From a virus: a DNA stretch of 39,990 nt. Positions within the stretch are counted from its first letter, which is position 1, and each line of letters starts with the position of its first letter. The notes below the pieces were generated by a model, which saw nothing but the letters and a program-made list of their open reading frames with translations, ran no database searches and had not been told where the DNA came from. Location: IMG/VR virus record IMGVR_UViG_3300021962_000249, positions 1 through 39,990 of that record. One strand, written 5' to 3'. Both the position numbers and the translations under genes were made by a program. Positions 7,737 through 16,419 of this stretch are shown here, in pieces.

Positions 7737-9767
7737 TTATTTAGTGCAGTTGCAATTCTTCTTCACTTCATCTAATTCCAACTTTAAGGCCTTGATGGCT
7801 TCTACTAATACTGGAATTAACTTCTCATACTTCACGGTCAAGTATTGTTCATCAATAGGTGCAGGTGCTACAGCTTCAGGAAGAACAATTTGCACTTCTT
7901 GAGCGCTAACACCCACTTGCATTTTGTCATTGTTGTAACCTAGTGACTTGGCCACTTCATTTTCTGTGAAGTAGTATCCATTCAATGAAGTTACTTTTTC
8001 TAGTGCATTTGGGATGGTGCCATGGAAGTTCTTCAAACGAGCGTCAGAATAGAACGCTGTGATTTCATTGGTGGCACGAATTTCACCTGCTGTACCTGAG
8101 CCTGCTGTACCCACACCCAATGAATTGAATTGAACATTGGAGCTGGTTGCTACAGCTTGTCCGATGCTAATGGTGACTGCACCTGTGGCACCAGACACAG
8201 TGACACCCGTGCCTGCCACATTGCTGGTAACACCTGAGTTGGTGATGGTGACGGCGCCTGTGCCACCTGACACACTGATGCCTGATCCTGCTACAGCAGA
8301 GGTTACACCTGCGTTAGTCAATGTCACAGAACCACCAAGTGATACTGAACCACCACCTGACATACCAGTTCCTGCTGTGACTGTTACTGCACTGTTCACC
8401 AAGCCAGCATTTGGAAGGCCTGTGCAATTGGTCAATGTACCTGATGAAGGAGTACCTAGAGCAGGAGTGGTGAGTGTTGGGCTTGATGCCAACACAACAG
8501 AACCTGAACCTGTGGTACCGTTGCTCAAGTTGGAAGCAGCAATTTGTGAACCGTTGATGAGATAGTTCTTGCCTGTTGGGATGTTGATGTGTTCTGAGCT
8601 GAGCCAAGAATTAGTACCGTTGTTATAGGCCCAGGTCTTGTTACCTGCAGTTGTGGCTTCCACAGTTAGACCTGCGCCATCAGCACCTGCGTTTGTGGCA
8701 TTACCCTTGGCTACTGTCAAGTTCAAATCATCAATGTCTACAGTGGTGCTGTTCACTGTTGTGGTGGTACCATTCACAGTCAAATCACCTGAGATGGTGA
8801 CTGCATTACCGCTCAATGAGATGGCAACTGCACCTGTTGAGGACTTGATGTCATTACCTGTTACTGTCAAATCACCCTTCACTTCCACATCAGAAGCGTT
8901 CAATGTTAGAGCTGTGGCGCCAGTTGAGGACTTAATGTCATTGCCATTCACAGTAACATCACCTGCTAATGTAACATCAGCACCTGCCATGGTGATGGCA
9001 GTGGTGGCGCTTGAACTGGAAGCAATAACTAGTTGACCACCTGATTGAATCAACCGACCAAATTCTGTACCACCATCCTTCAGGATGATGTCTGAACCAT
9101 CAGCATCAAGAATGATGTCAGCAGCTGCATCAAGAGTGAAATCTGCTGATGCATTCACTTGTGCAATGGTGGGTGTGGTGATGGTTGGACTGCCATTGAA
9201 CACCAACAAACCAGTACCAGTTTCATCTGATACTGCTGCCAACATTTGAGCTGATGTGGCAGTCAAAGTGTTGTTGGCAAGATTGATGGTCTTGTTGGTC
9301 AATGTTTGTGTGACATCAGTACCCACCATGGTGGTGGTGGCATCTGGGATGGTCACTGTTCGGTCAGCTGTGGGATCCACTACTGTTAGAAGTGTTTCAA
9401 AGGCATCTGCTGTGGCACCTTCAAAATACAAACCATTGGTAACAATGGCGGCATCTAGTGTTTTGTTGGTGAGTGTTTGTGCACCATCAAGTGTTGTAAG
9501 TGTTCTTGTGGCTGAGCCTGTGTAGTATTTGATATCACCGGCATTGTTCCAAACGTCACCTGATACAGGTGATGAAGGATCAGCACTACCAGCTACAACA
9601 CGAATACTAGCGGTAGAAGAACTACTTGTGACAGTAGTAAACTTACCTGTCATGGTAGTAGAACCGTCTTTTTCTACCTTGTCGGTGTTCAAATTACTGA
9701 AGTTGTTGTCTACTTCAGTATTTGTGAGTGGAGTACCTTTTACGTTTCTTAAGGTTAGTGTGGACAT
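7737..9767 (-). CDS. Tail fibre with C-terminal S74 self-cleaving chaperone
   Basis: A 676-residue fibre. Start ATG 9767 has AGAGGA 6 nt upstream. The shaft is repetitive and Thr/Ser/Gly-rich, including the VTVNGNDIKSSTGATALTL-type blocks shared with the other fibres (residues ~230-330). A glycine-rich segment (VTAGTGMSGGGSVSLGG) precedes the chaperone. The last ~103 residues are a peptidase S74 intramolecular chaperone: YSDARLK places the Ser-Lys dyad at S574 and K579, followed by GYYFTENEVAKSLGY, VGVSAQEVQ and a terminal heptad helix. By family this domain drives trimerisation, then cuts itself off just before the serine. This is therefore a trimeric, autoprocessed fibre or spike. Confidence 0.92.
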   Translation of the reverse strand: MSTLTLRNVKGTPLTNTEVDNNFSNLNTDKVEKDGSTTMTGKFTTVTSSSSTASIRVVAGSADPSSPVSGDVWNNAGDIKYYTGSATRTLTTLDGAQTLTNKTLDAAIVTNGLYFEGATADAFETLLTVVDPTADRTVTIPDATTTMVGTDVTQTLTNKTINLANNTLTATSAQMLAAVSDETGTGLLVFNGSPTITTPTIAQVNASADFTLDAAADIILDADGSDIILKDGGTEFGRLIQSGGQLVIASSSSATTAITMAGADVTLAGDVTVNGNDIKSSTGATALTLNASDVEVKGDLTVTGNDIKSSTGAVAISLSGNAVTISGDLTVNGTTTTVNSTTVDIDDLNLTVAKGNATNAGADGAGLTVEATTAGNKTWAYNNGTNSWLSSEHINIPTGKNYLINGSQIAASNLSNGTTGSGSVVLASSPTLTTPALGTPSSGTLTNCTGLPNAGLVNSAVTVTAGTGMSGGGSVSLGGSVTLTNAGVTSAVAGSGISVSGGTGAVTITNSGVTSNVAGTGVTVSGATGAVTISIGQAVATSSNVQFNSLGVGTAGSGTAGEIRATNEITAFYSDARLKNFHGTIPNALEKVTSLNGYYFTENEVAKSLGYNNDKMQVGVSAQEVQIVLPEAVAPAPIDEQYLTVKYEKLIPVLVEAIKALKLELDEVKKNCNCTK

Positions 9768-9769
9768 CG

Positions 9770-9967
9770 TTATCCTCTATTGGCAATTAATAGTTGGAGC
9801 ATATTTTTAATATCTGTTAATTCTTGTTTTACACTATTTATATCAGTTTCAAGTTCTTTCATTTTGTCTTTACTGAAACGTCTGGCTTTATATGCTGCCA
9901 ACCCCTCTAAATCAGTATTCACAACCGCAGAACTGTTACTGTCTCGACGAATTTTTAGTTCATCCAT
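9770..9967 (-). CDS. Small coiled-coil protein, 65 aa
   Basis: MDELKIRRDSNSSAVVNTD is followed by a clear heptad helix (FSKDKMKELETDINSVKQELTDIKNMLQLLI) to the end. It starts 4 nt after the stop of the preceding 739-aa virion protein and ends 2 nt before the S74 fibre start, so it is part of the same unit. It may be a chaperone or trimeric adaptor for the neighbouring fibre; that is inference. A perfect late promoter lies inside its coding sequence. Confidence 0.7.
   Translation of the reverse strand: MDELKIRRDSNSSAVVNTDLEGLAAYKARRFSKDKMKELETDINSVKQELTDIKNMLQLLIANRG
9835..9842 (-). promoter_or_regulatory. T4-type late promoter TATAAATA inside the 65-aa gene
   Basis: A perfect octamer, 67 nt upstream of the S74 fibre start at 9767. 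It would give the fibre a transcript of its own. Confidence 0.7.
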
Positions 9968-9971
9968 GATA

Positions 9972-12191
9972 TTATGCCATCAATGCCAAGGCACGCATGC
10001 TGTTTACCCTGGGGATGTAATAGGAATCCACACTGGTCATGACAATTTTCACAGCAAACACAGTGAATTGACTAAAAGCAGAACCGTTAGATGTGTATTC
10101 AAACACTCCAGAACTGTTCAATCCTCCCACCACAGTGGTTTCATCATGTCCATTTTTATTGAACTTGTATACTAGTTCTCCAGCACCCAATGTGTTGCTG
10201 TTCAAGCTCTTCACCATTTGTGTCCAAGGACGGCTCTTGGGATCCACGGTGTCACCAGGAGCCACTAGTTTAGCGTACAATGTGATGTCCGTACCTGATG
10301 GGATTTCAGCGTCCAAAAACACCATTAAGTCATCTGCTTCAGAACCTGTTGGAAGAGACACAAAGCGTGTGTGGTATTTGGCGTTGCCTTGTACATCTGT
10401 GGCTTCATAATCCACTGTGATGATGTCATCGGTACCTGTTACCGCGGCGTTGGAGGTCAATGTGATGCTATCTCTGGCGGTGACGGCACGTACCACGCCA
10501 ATCACTTTGCCTTCTGAATTACGCAACACAGAACCATTGATGACTTGATTGATGAATGCAGTTTCATCACCTGTGGTCTTACCTGTTACTGTGGTACTGC
10601 CTGTACTGAAGGTGGAAGTACCAGACAATGTTCTACGCACACTACGAACCACGTGTTCATAACCAATGATTTGTGACTTGGTGATGTCCACGATGGGTGA
10701 GATGTTGGGGTTGCTGGTGGCAAAATTCACCTTCACCATCACAGAACCCAAGGTGTCATTTGTGATGTTCAAACCACCAGCCAATGTTTCATAGCTGTGT
10801 GAGTACACAGTCTTTTCTTCACCTAATGTGAAGATGCCTTCCTTCTTCATGGCAGTGTAGGCAGCAGGTTCCACTTCAGCAGAATTGTAAATCTTATGCT
10901 CAAATGACAATGCTGAATCATTATATTCCACATAGGAGATGGCAGGTGCCATTTGATGAATCAATTTACCTTCTGTACCATCTTCATAAGGTTCCAATGA
11001 GATGATGGCAGTGCCTGCACTGGAAGCAGTTGGTGTTCTCTTGATGGATACAGTTTCACCGTCTGAGAAAGTACCAGAAACTATTTCTGTGTGTGCCACA
11101 GCATTATATCGGTCATAATTCAATACAGTACCAATAGCACCACTGGTTCCACCCGTTAGTGTGTCGCCTACTAAAATGTCTACTGAGTTGGCACTGATGC
11201 CAAGATAATCAATCTTCTTGTTCTTCAAGTACAATGTACCGCTGGACACATTGAAGTCAGCACGATATAACGTAAACTTCATATCACTGGTTTCTGAGAC
11301 AGTCCAACTTACACTGTTGCTAGACACATAGAATCTACCAGCAGAAGGTTGTTTGTCAATTTTTTCTTCAGTACCAATTTTGTTTTGACCTAACACGGCT
11401 GTCCAGACTTCATAACCTTCACGACCACCTGCAGGAAGAAGCACAATGGCATATTCTTCATTGTTCTTCAAGTACACAGGTGATTCAAATGTAAATTGTG
11501 TAGGTGCAGAAGCATCAGTAGACACATTCACATCTTTAGGATATAAGGTAACTGTGCTAAATGGGACAATTTCTGTGCCAGGATTTCCATTAGTAGTGGT
11601 GCGAATTTGTAATGTGATAGGTACGGTTGCTGAAGAAGGGCGTGTTTTGAAATACACATCCACCTTGGTGATGAAAATACCGTTATCCAAACCAGATACA
11701 AAGAAGGTTTGTGCCACAGGATCCTTGAATGTTGTAGTGGATGGATTCACTGTAACGGTACGTTCCACAGACAATTCTCTGGGTGATGTGGAACGTGCAA
11801 ATGTGATATTAGGTGCTCTTGTAGCTGCAATCTTGGCACTATCATATGTGATGGCGCCAAAAGAATTGTAGGTAGTGATAGCTACACAATCTGTCTGAGC
11901 ATTTGGGTCAGAGGGATGATTGATGAGGGTGAACACGCGTGTTCCTGTCTTGAATGTTTCTGCAGGAATACGAAACACACCAGTGAGTTCACCGTTGGTA
12001 TCAGTAATTAAACTACCACCAAAAGCCGTTTGAGAACTAGTTCTACAATGGTCTGTTACCAATTGTCCATCAAAGAAGGGATATACGCGAGTGTTTGGCT
12101 TCAATCCTTTGGCATTGAAGTTGACGGAAGCACTACGCATATACGGTAATGGTTCGTCAGTAGGCTGCTGTATAATTGGAGGTGTTGTCAT
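9972..12191 (-). CDS. Large virion structural protein (baseplate/fibre connector type)
   Basis: A 739-residue protein. An early segment (FNAKGLKPNTRVYPFFDGQLV) and a later one (DPVAQTFFVSGLDNGIFITKVDVYFKTRP...VPITLQIRTTTNG.PG) are characteristic of the large structural proteins that follow gp8 in marine T4-like phages. I see no enzymatic motif. The start at 12191 lies 13 nt after the stop of the DUF4815 protein and lacks a clear Shine-Dalgarno, so reinitiation is likely. In related phages similar regions can belong to one long chain with the DUF4815 part; here they are two genes. The role in the baseplate periphery or fibre attachment (gp10/gp11 zone in T4 order) is inferred from synteny. Confidence 0.85.
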   Translation of the reverse strand: MTTPPIIQQPTDEPLPYMRSASVNFNAKGLKPNTRVYPFFDGQLVTDHCRTSSQTAFGGSLITDTNGELTGVFRIPAETFKTGTRVFTLINHPSDPNAQTDCVAITTYNSFGAITYDSAKIAATRAPNITFARSTSPRELSVERTVTVNPSTTTFKDPVAQTFFVSGLDNGIFITKVDVYFKTRPSSATVPITLQIRTTTNGNPGTEIVPFSTVTLYPKDVNVSTDASAPTQFTFESPVYLKNNEEYAIVLLPAGGREGYEVWTAVLGQNKIGTEEKIDKQPSAGRFYVSSNSVSWTVSETSDMKFTLYRADFNVSSGTLYLKNKKIDYLGISANSVDILVGDTLTGGTSGAIGTVLNYDRYNAVAHTEIVSGTFSDGETVSIKRTPTASSAGTAIISLEPYEDGTEGKLIHQMAPAISYVEYNDSALSFEHKIYNSAEVEPAAYTAMKKEGIFTLGEEKTVYSHSYETLAGGLNITNDTLGSVMVKVNFATSNPNISPIVDITKSQIIGYEHVVRSVRRTLSGTSTFSTGSTTVTGKTTGDETAFINQVINGSVLRNSEGKVIGVVRAVTARDSITLTSNAAVTGTDDIITVDYEATDVQGNAKYHTRFVSLPTGSEADDLMVFLDAEIPSGTDITLYAKLVAPGDTVDPKSRPWTQMVKSLNSNTLGAGELVYKFNKNGHDETTVVGGLNSSGVFEYTSNGSAFSQFTVFAVKIVMTSVDSYYIPRVNSMRALALMA

Positions 12192-12204
12192 GTTTATTTA
12201 ACTG

Positions 12205-15200
12205 TTAAATTGCGTTGACATCTTGGAAGGCATAAGTGGAGATGGCTTCATTTTCTCCACCTTTCCAGCCAGTACCGCTGCCGCCGTACACAACTGGATT
12301 GGCTTGGCCGCCGCCGCCACCGTAGATGACAGGCTCTGTGTAGGCTGGTGGTACTTCTTCTGGTGGTGCTGGTGAATCATCTGGAAGTACCGGTGGTTGT
12401 CCTTCAATAATAATTGTTGGTGTTACTGAAATGATGACTGGTGGTCCTAAAGCACCTCCCACAGAATCAATTTTAATTGGCTTCAAATTCCATTCTTGTT
12501 CAATGAACATAGGAACAATTGGTTTTTCTTTCTTCTCAGGAGGAGGAGGCAAGATATGCGGCTTGAATTCATCAATGCATGGCACAGGGATGTGTACTTC
12601 CACGATTTTTTCCACTTCACGAACCACTTCTTTCTGTACTTCTACTTCCTTGATGATAACTTCCGTGTTGTAGTGATTGATGACTTGTGGTTGTGTTCTG
12701 TGTTCATACCAGACATCTTCTGCTGGAATCAAGCCGATGCTACCTTCATATCCATATACTACATTGTTAGTTACTGATACTGATTCTGAGGCATATGGAT
12801 TTTCTGAGAACACCACGTGTTCATAAGGCAGAGTGGCAATTTCACCATCAGATGGATAGTTCACTAGGTCTGGACGGAAATCTTCTGCCAAGATGGCAGC
12901 TGTGATGCCAGTGTAGGTGATGAGACCTGTTGTACTTGTGGTGGTACCGGTGATAGTGTATGCTGTGTTAGCAACAAATGTTCCAGTGCAGTTCACTAGA
13001 TACAATCTCACCCACTTGTAGTTACCGCCTCGAGCAATTTCCACACGATGTTCCACTTCACCAGTGGCGCCTGATGTGGCTTGTGATACTGTTTCACCAA
13101 TAGCAAAGTTAACAGCACCTACAGTTTGACGAACCACAATCTTAGCATCTGTGGGAGCTAGCACCACACTGCTAGTGCTAGACACTTCCAAATCAATGGG
13201 GTCTGCATCTAATCGTGGGGACAAAGAACCTTGATAAATCAAACAATTATTGGTTTCATTCACCAAGTTGATTCTGTCAGCTCTATCAAATGAATCCACC
13301 AACACACCATTCTTGAATCGTTCCTCACCTGTATCATTATATATCAAGGTGTTGATGGTCTTTTGTTCCAAGAAAGACAACTTAGTGAATTCTTCCAAAC
13401 TGCTCAAACGTTTTTCAATCACACCAATGTCTGCCATGGTGTAGCGACGTTGCAAATCTGCCTTGCTGAAGCTTGAGGCATTGGCAGGTCGTCCAGCTAA
13501 CTTGGCTGCTTTAGGAGACAGTGCAGGGAAAGGCGGCATTTGTAAAATACCCAAGTCCATGCAATTGGCTGGCAGTCTAGGTGTAAGTGGATTTTCTGAT
13601 GCCTGTCCTTCAATCACTGTGAAGTTACCATCAGTATCCAGAATCACACGATCCACACGGGGGAGATTCCATTCAATATCTGTCGTGAATTCTTCTTGTG
13701 GATGTGGGATGTAATGTGGAGTGAATCCAGTGAAGGCCTTGGTGGATGATGTGTAACCGATGGGATTGATGTTGGATGATGTCAAAGTAGTTGTGGATGT
13801 TGCCACGTTAGCCACTGTGACACGGAAATCCAAACTATCTCTCATTTCATATTTCTTACCATTGCTAGCCATGTACACAGGCATCTTGTGCCAGTCAATC
13901 TGTGTGGATGTTGGGCTACTACCTTGAGCAGGTAATGGATAGCTATCTACGTTAAAGAAGGCACCCGCATTATGTGTGAAGTGATCCAACCGAACCACGT
14001 ATCGACGTTCTTCTAAAAATCCGCCATCTACTGTTCCTAGATTGTAGTGGCTATCAGTTTGACCATTTTTGATTTTGAATTGTGCTGTGAGGTCATCACC
14101 TGAGCTGTTGACGGTGGCCCAGCTGGTTTCCACGCCGCCTGCCTTGATGTAATCCAAAGCATAGATGTCATACAAGCCCAGTGAAGCTGAGGTTGTGAAC
14201 TTTTTAGCCACCACATCCCAGTTTGGATGCACCACACGAAGAGGTGTGCTACCTGTAGTAGTGATGGTGGCGGCTGAATTAGCAGTCAATACAATGATGG
14301 GACCTGTTGAAGTACCATCATTCTTAGGTGTCACTGATGATACAGTTCCTAGTAGTGCATTTGCTGATGTATAAATTTTGCTTCCTACAGGACAATCTTC
14401 AGTTGTGATGTCTACAGAAGCATTATAGGCAAATGTAATATTTGCTGATGATGTACTGGCTGTACCTACCAGATAGGTGCTACCACTAATGAATCCTAAC
14501 TTTTTTGTGGTTTGAATTCTAACATATCTGTTAGTGTTCAAAGTTTTTGTTCTTGGTGTAACATCTGAGCGTGACACTGAAGCCAACACGGACACCGTGG
14601 GAGAACCTGTCAAACTTCCTGGTGTGTAGATGTTGAAGTTGATGGTGTTGGTACCAGGTGTCACGGTCATGTTACCACCAGTCATGTTGATGACTTCGCC
14701 GGCTGTGTAGATGGTGCTACCTGTGCTGACAGTGGTTTCTGCAATCACGATGAATTCAGCCAAGATGGTGGCATCGTTGCTAGCAGTGAAAGCAAATGTT
14801 TCATCACCCGACACACTGATGGAAGCTGAACCGTTGGCGGCTACAGCAACTGAGGTGAAATGTTTTCTGTATGTGAATGAATTGTCAAGTGTGGTTGGTT
14901 GTAATGTCTTGACATAGTTGTAGGTGGTGGGAATGATGTAAGGTGAGAATGTAGATTCTTTCAATTCTGCTGGTGTAACAGCCACGTCTGCATGGAAGTC
15001 TTTGGATGCGTTATCATAATACACACCAGCAATATCAGCAACACTACCACCAGTCATGTCAATATCATACAAATACACTCTGTATCTAGCAGCTGCTGCA
15101 CCAGGAGTACCTGAGATATATTCCACTGTGGCAACACGTGCAGTACCAATTTGTGAACCTGGTGCTGATGTTGAGGAGTAGGTGCCAGCTGTGACAGCGC

Positions 15201-16413
15201 CTGCAGCTGCTCCACGTAGTGACACCAGAGCACCGTTAGCTGGAATGCTTCCGCACATTTCATCAACAATCAAATAGTTGCCATAGGCGGTAGACAATTT
15301 GATGGCTGTTCTTTCTCTGGTGTCGGTGGGCTTCACAACATCCAGATACTTGGTGGCAAACAGTTCGTATTCAAATCCTCGAACATATGCCTTGCCTGGT
15401 TCCACACCCAGTGCCAACTTGCCGTTGTCACCACCTTGTCCTGAAGTGTAGACACCATCGGTGTCATCATCCACAAGATGTTCACGGATGTGATAGTTGA
15501 ACGGACGAACCACATAGTCACCTGATTCATCATAGGTTCTACGTGCCAAAGTCTTGTTCAATTCTGCATATTGTGAACGGTCATATCGGCGACTGATGGC
15601 TCCTGCGTTCACTTCATATAAAATGAAGAAACCTTCCACAACTTCATTGATAGGATAGGCCACTAGTTCTGTGGACAGTTTGAATCTGTCAGCACCAGGA
15701 GCTGTATAGTTGAAAGCACCTTGTGCTGGATCCAACAATGTTTCATCATCATCTGATGTGATGATTTCTTCATTCACTAAAAATCCTACTTTTTTACTAG
15801 GTGTTTCACTGTACTTTTCTAGTACAATAGTTTGTGAGTAATGACGAATGAAATAACCGTTGGCATACACCACACCATCACCTACAGAAAACAAAGAACC
15901 TTTTGTGATAGGTGTCTGTGACACATCCGCAATGATAACAGTGACATTTTCATCATCAGATTGTGTAAGAACTTCATCTGCTGCAAATGTTTCTGTGGCA
16001 CCACTGTCACCTTGTGAGATGTATTGTAGAAACAATGCTTTGTACGTGGTTGTTTCAGTACCTGTGGCAACTTTTTTCACCACAGCCTTTACATTATCAG
16101 TGGCACCTACCAAAGTTTTACCTTCCAATGCCAATAAAGCAGCATCAGTGATTTCTTGACCTGAGGTATCTGTGTCCAAAATTTTCACAACATCCACACC
16201 AAAGTTTGTGGATTCTGGGCATCCAGAAATCACAGAACCTTCCTTGAAGATGTTATCGCCAAAGCGTTTTACTTGGTCTTGAAGGATGGTTTGTAGTTGT
16301 GTAAGTTCACGTGCTTGTACAGCATATCCAGGCTTAAATAAAACTTTATGAAAGTTTTTATCTAGGTCAAAATCATCATAGTATGGATAGGTGTTGAGAT
16401 TTAGCTTAGCCAT
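12205..16413 (-). CDS. DUF4815 virion structural protein, 1402 aa (gp10 position)
   Basis: The N-terminus (LNTYPYYDDFDLDKNFHKVL, then PGYAVQARELTQLQTILQDQ, then GDNIFKEGSV) is the DUF4815 signature of marine T4-like virion proteins. The middle is a long beta-rich region. Around residues ~1265-1295 there is a charged segment (NTEVIIKEVEVQKEVVREVEKIVEVHIPVP), probably an extended coil, followed by proline-rich and glycine-rich linkers (PPVLPDDSPAPPEEVPP, YGGGGGQANPVVYGG). It lies 6 nt downstream of the gp8-type gene. By T4 order this is where gp10, the wedge protein carrying fibres, would be. Structural role is high-confidence; equivalence to gp10 is inference. Confidence 0.88.
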   Translation of the reverse strand: MAKLNLNTYPYYDDFDLDKNFHKVLFKPGYAVQARELTQLQTILQDQVKRFGDNIFKEGSVISGCPESTNFGVDVVKILDTDTSGQEITDAALLALEGKTLVGATDNVKAVVKKVATGTETTTYKALFLQYISQGDSGATETFAADEVLTQSDDENVTVIIADVSQTPITKGSLFSVGDGVVYANGYFIRHYSQTIVLEKYSETPSKKVGFLVNEEIITSDDDETLLDPAQGAFNYTAPGADRFKLSTELVAYPINEVVEGFFILYEVNAGAISRRYDRSQYAELNKTLARRTYDESGDYVVRPFNYHIREHLVDDDTDGVYTSGQGGDNGKLALGVEPGKAYVRGFEYELFATKYLDVVKPTDTRERTAIKLSTAYGNYLIVDEMCGSIPANGALVSLRGAAAGAVTAGTYSSTSAPGSQIGTARVATVEYISGTPGAAAARYRVYLYDIDMTGGSVADIAGVYYDNASKDFHADVAVTPAELKESTFSPYIIPTTYNYVKTLQPTTLDNSFTYRKHFTSVAVAANGSASISVSGDETFAFTASNDATILAEFIVIAETTVSTGSTIYTAGEVINMTGGNMTVTPGTNTINFNIYTPGSLTGSPTVSVLASVSRSDVTPRTKTLNTNRYVRIQTTKKLGFISGSTYLVGTASTSSANITFAYNASVDITTEDCPVGSKIYTSANALLGTVSSVTPKNDGTSTGPIIVLTANSAATITTTGSTPLRVVHPNWDVVAKKFTTSASLGLYDIYALDYIKAGGVETSWATVNSSGDDLTAQFKIKNGQTDSHYNLGTVDGGFLEERRYVVRLDHFTHNAGAFFNVDSYPLPAQGSSPTSTQIDWHKMPVYMASNGKKYEMRDSLDFRVTVANVATSTTTLTSSNINPIGYTSSTKAFTGFTPHYIPHPQEEFTTDIEWNLPRVDRVILDTDGNFTVIEGQASENPLTPRLPANCMDLGILQMPPFPALSPKAAKLAGRPANASSFSKADLQRRYTMADIGVIEKRLSSLEEFTKLSFLEQKTINTLIYNDTGEERFKNGVLVDSFDRADRINLVNETNNCLIYQGSLSPRLDADPIDLEVSSTSSVVLAPTDAKIVVRQTVGAVNFAIGETVSQATSGATGEVEHRVEIARGGNYKWVRLYLVNCTGTFVANTAYTITGTTTSTTGLITYTGITAAILAEDFRPDLVNYPSDGEIATLPYEHVVFSENPYASESVSVTNNVVYGYEGSIGLIPAEDVWYEHRTQPQVINHYNTEVIIKEVEVQKEVVREVEKIVEVHIPVPCIDEFKPHILPPPPEKKEKPIVPMFIEQEWNLKPIKIDSVGGALGPPVIISVTPTIIIEGQPPVLPDDSPAPPEEVPPAYTEPVIYGGGGGQANPVVYGGSGTGWKGGENEAISTYAFQDVNAI

Positions 16414-16419
16414 AGATTA

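Noticed and set aside
8137-9525. Plus-strand frames over the S74 fibre
   Set aside because: Antisense shadows of the fibre repeats.
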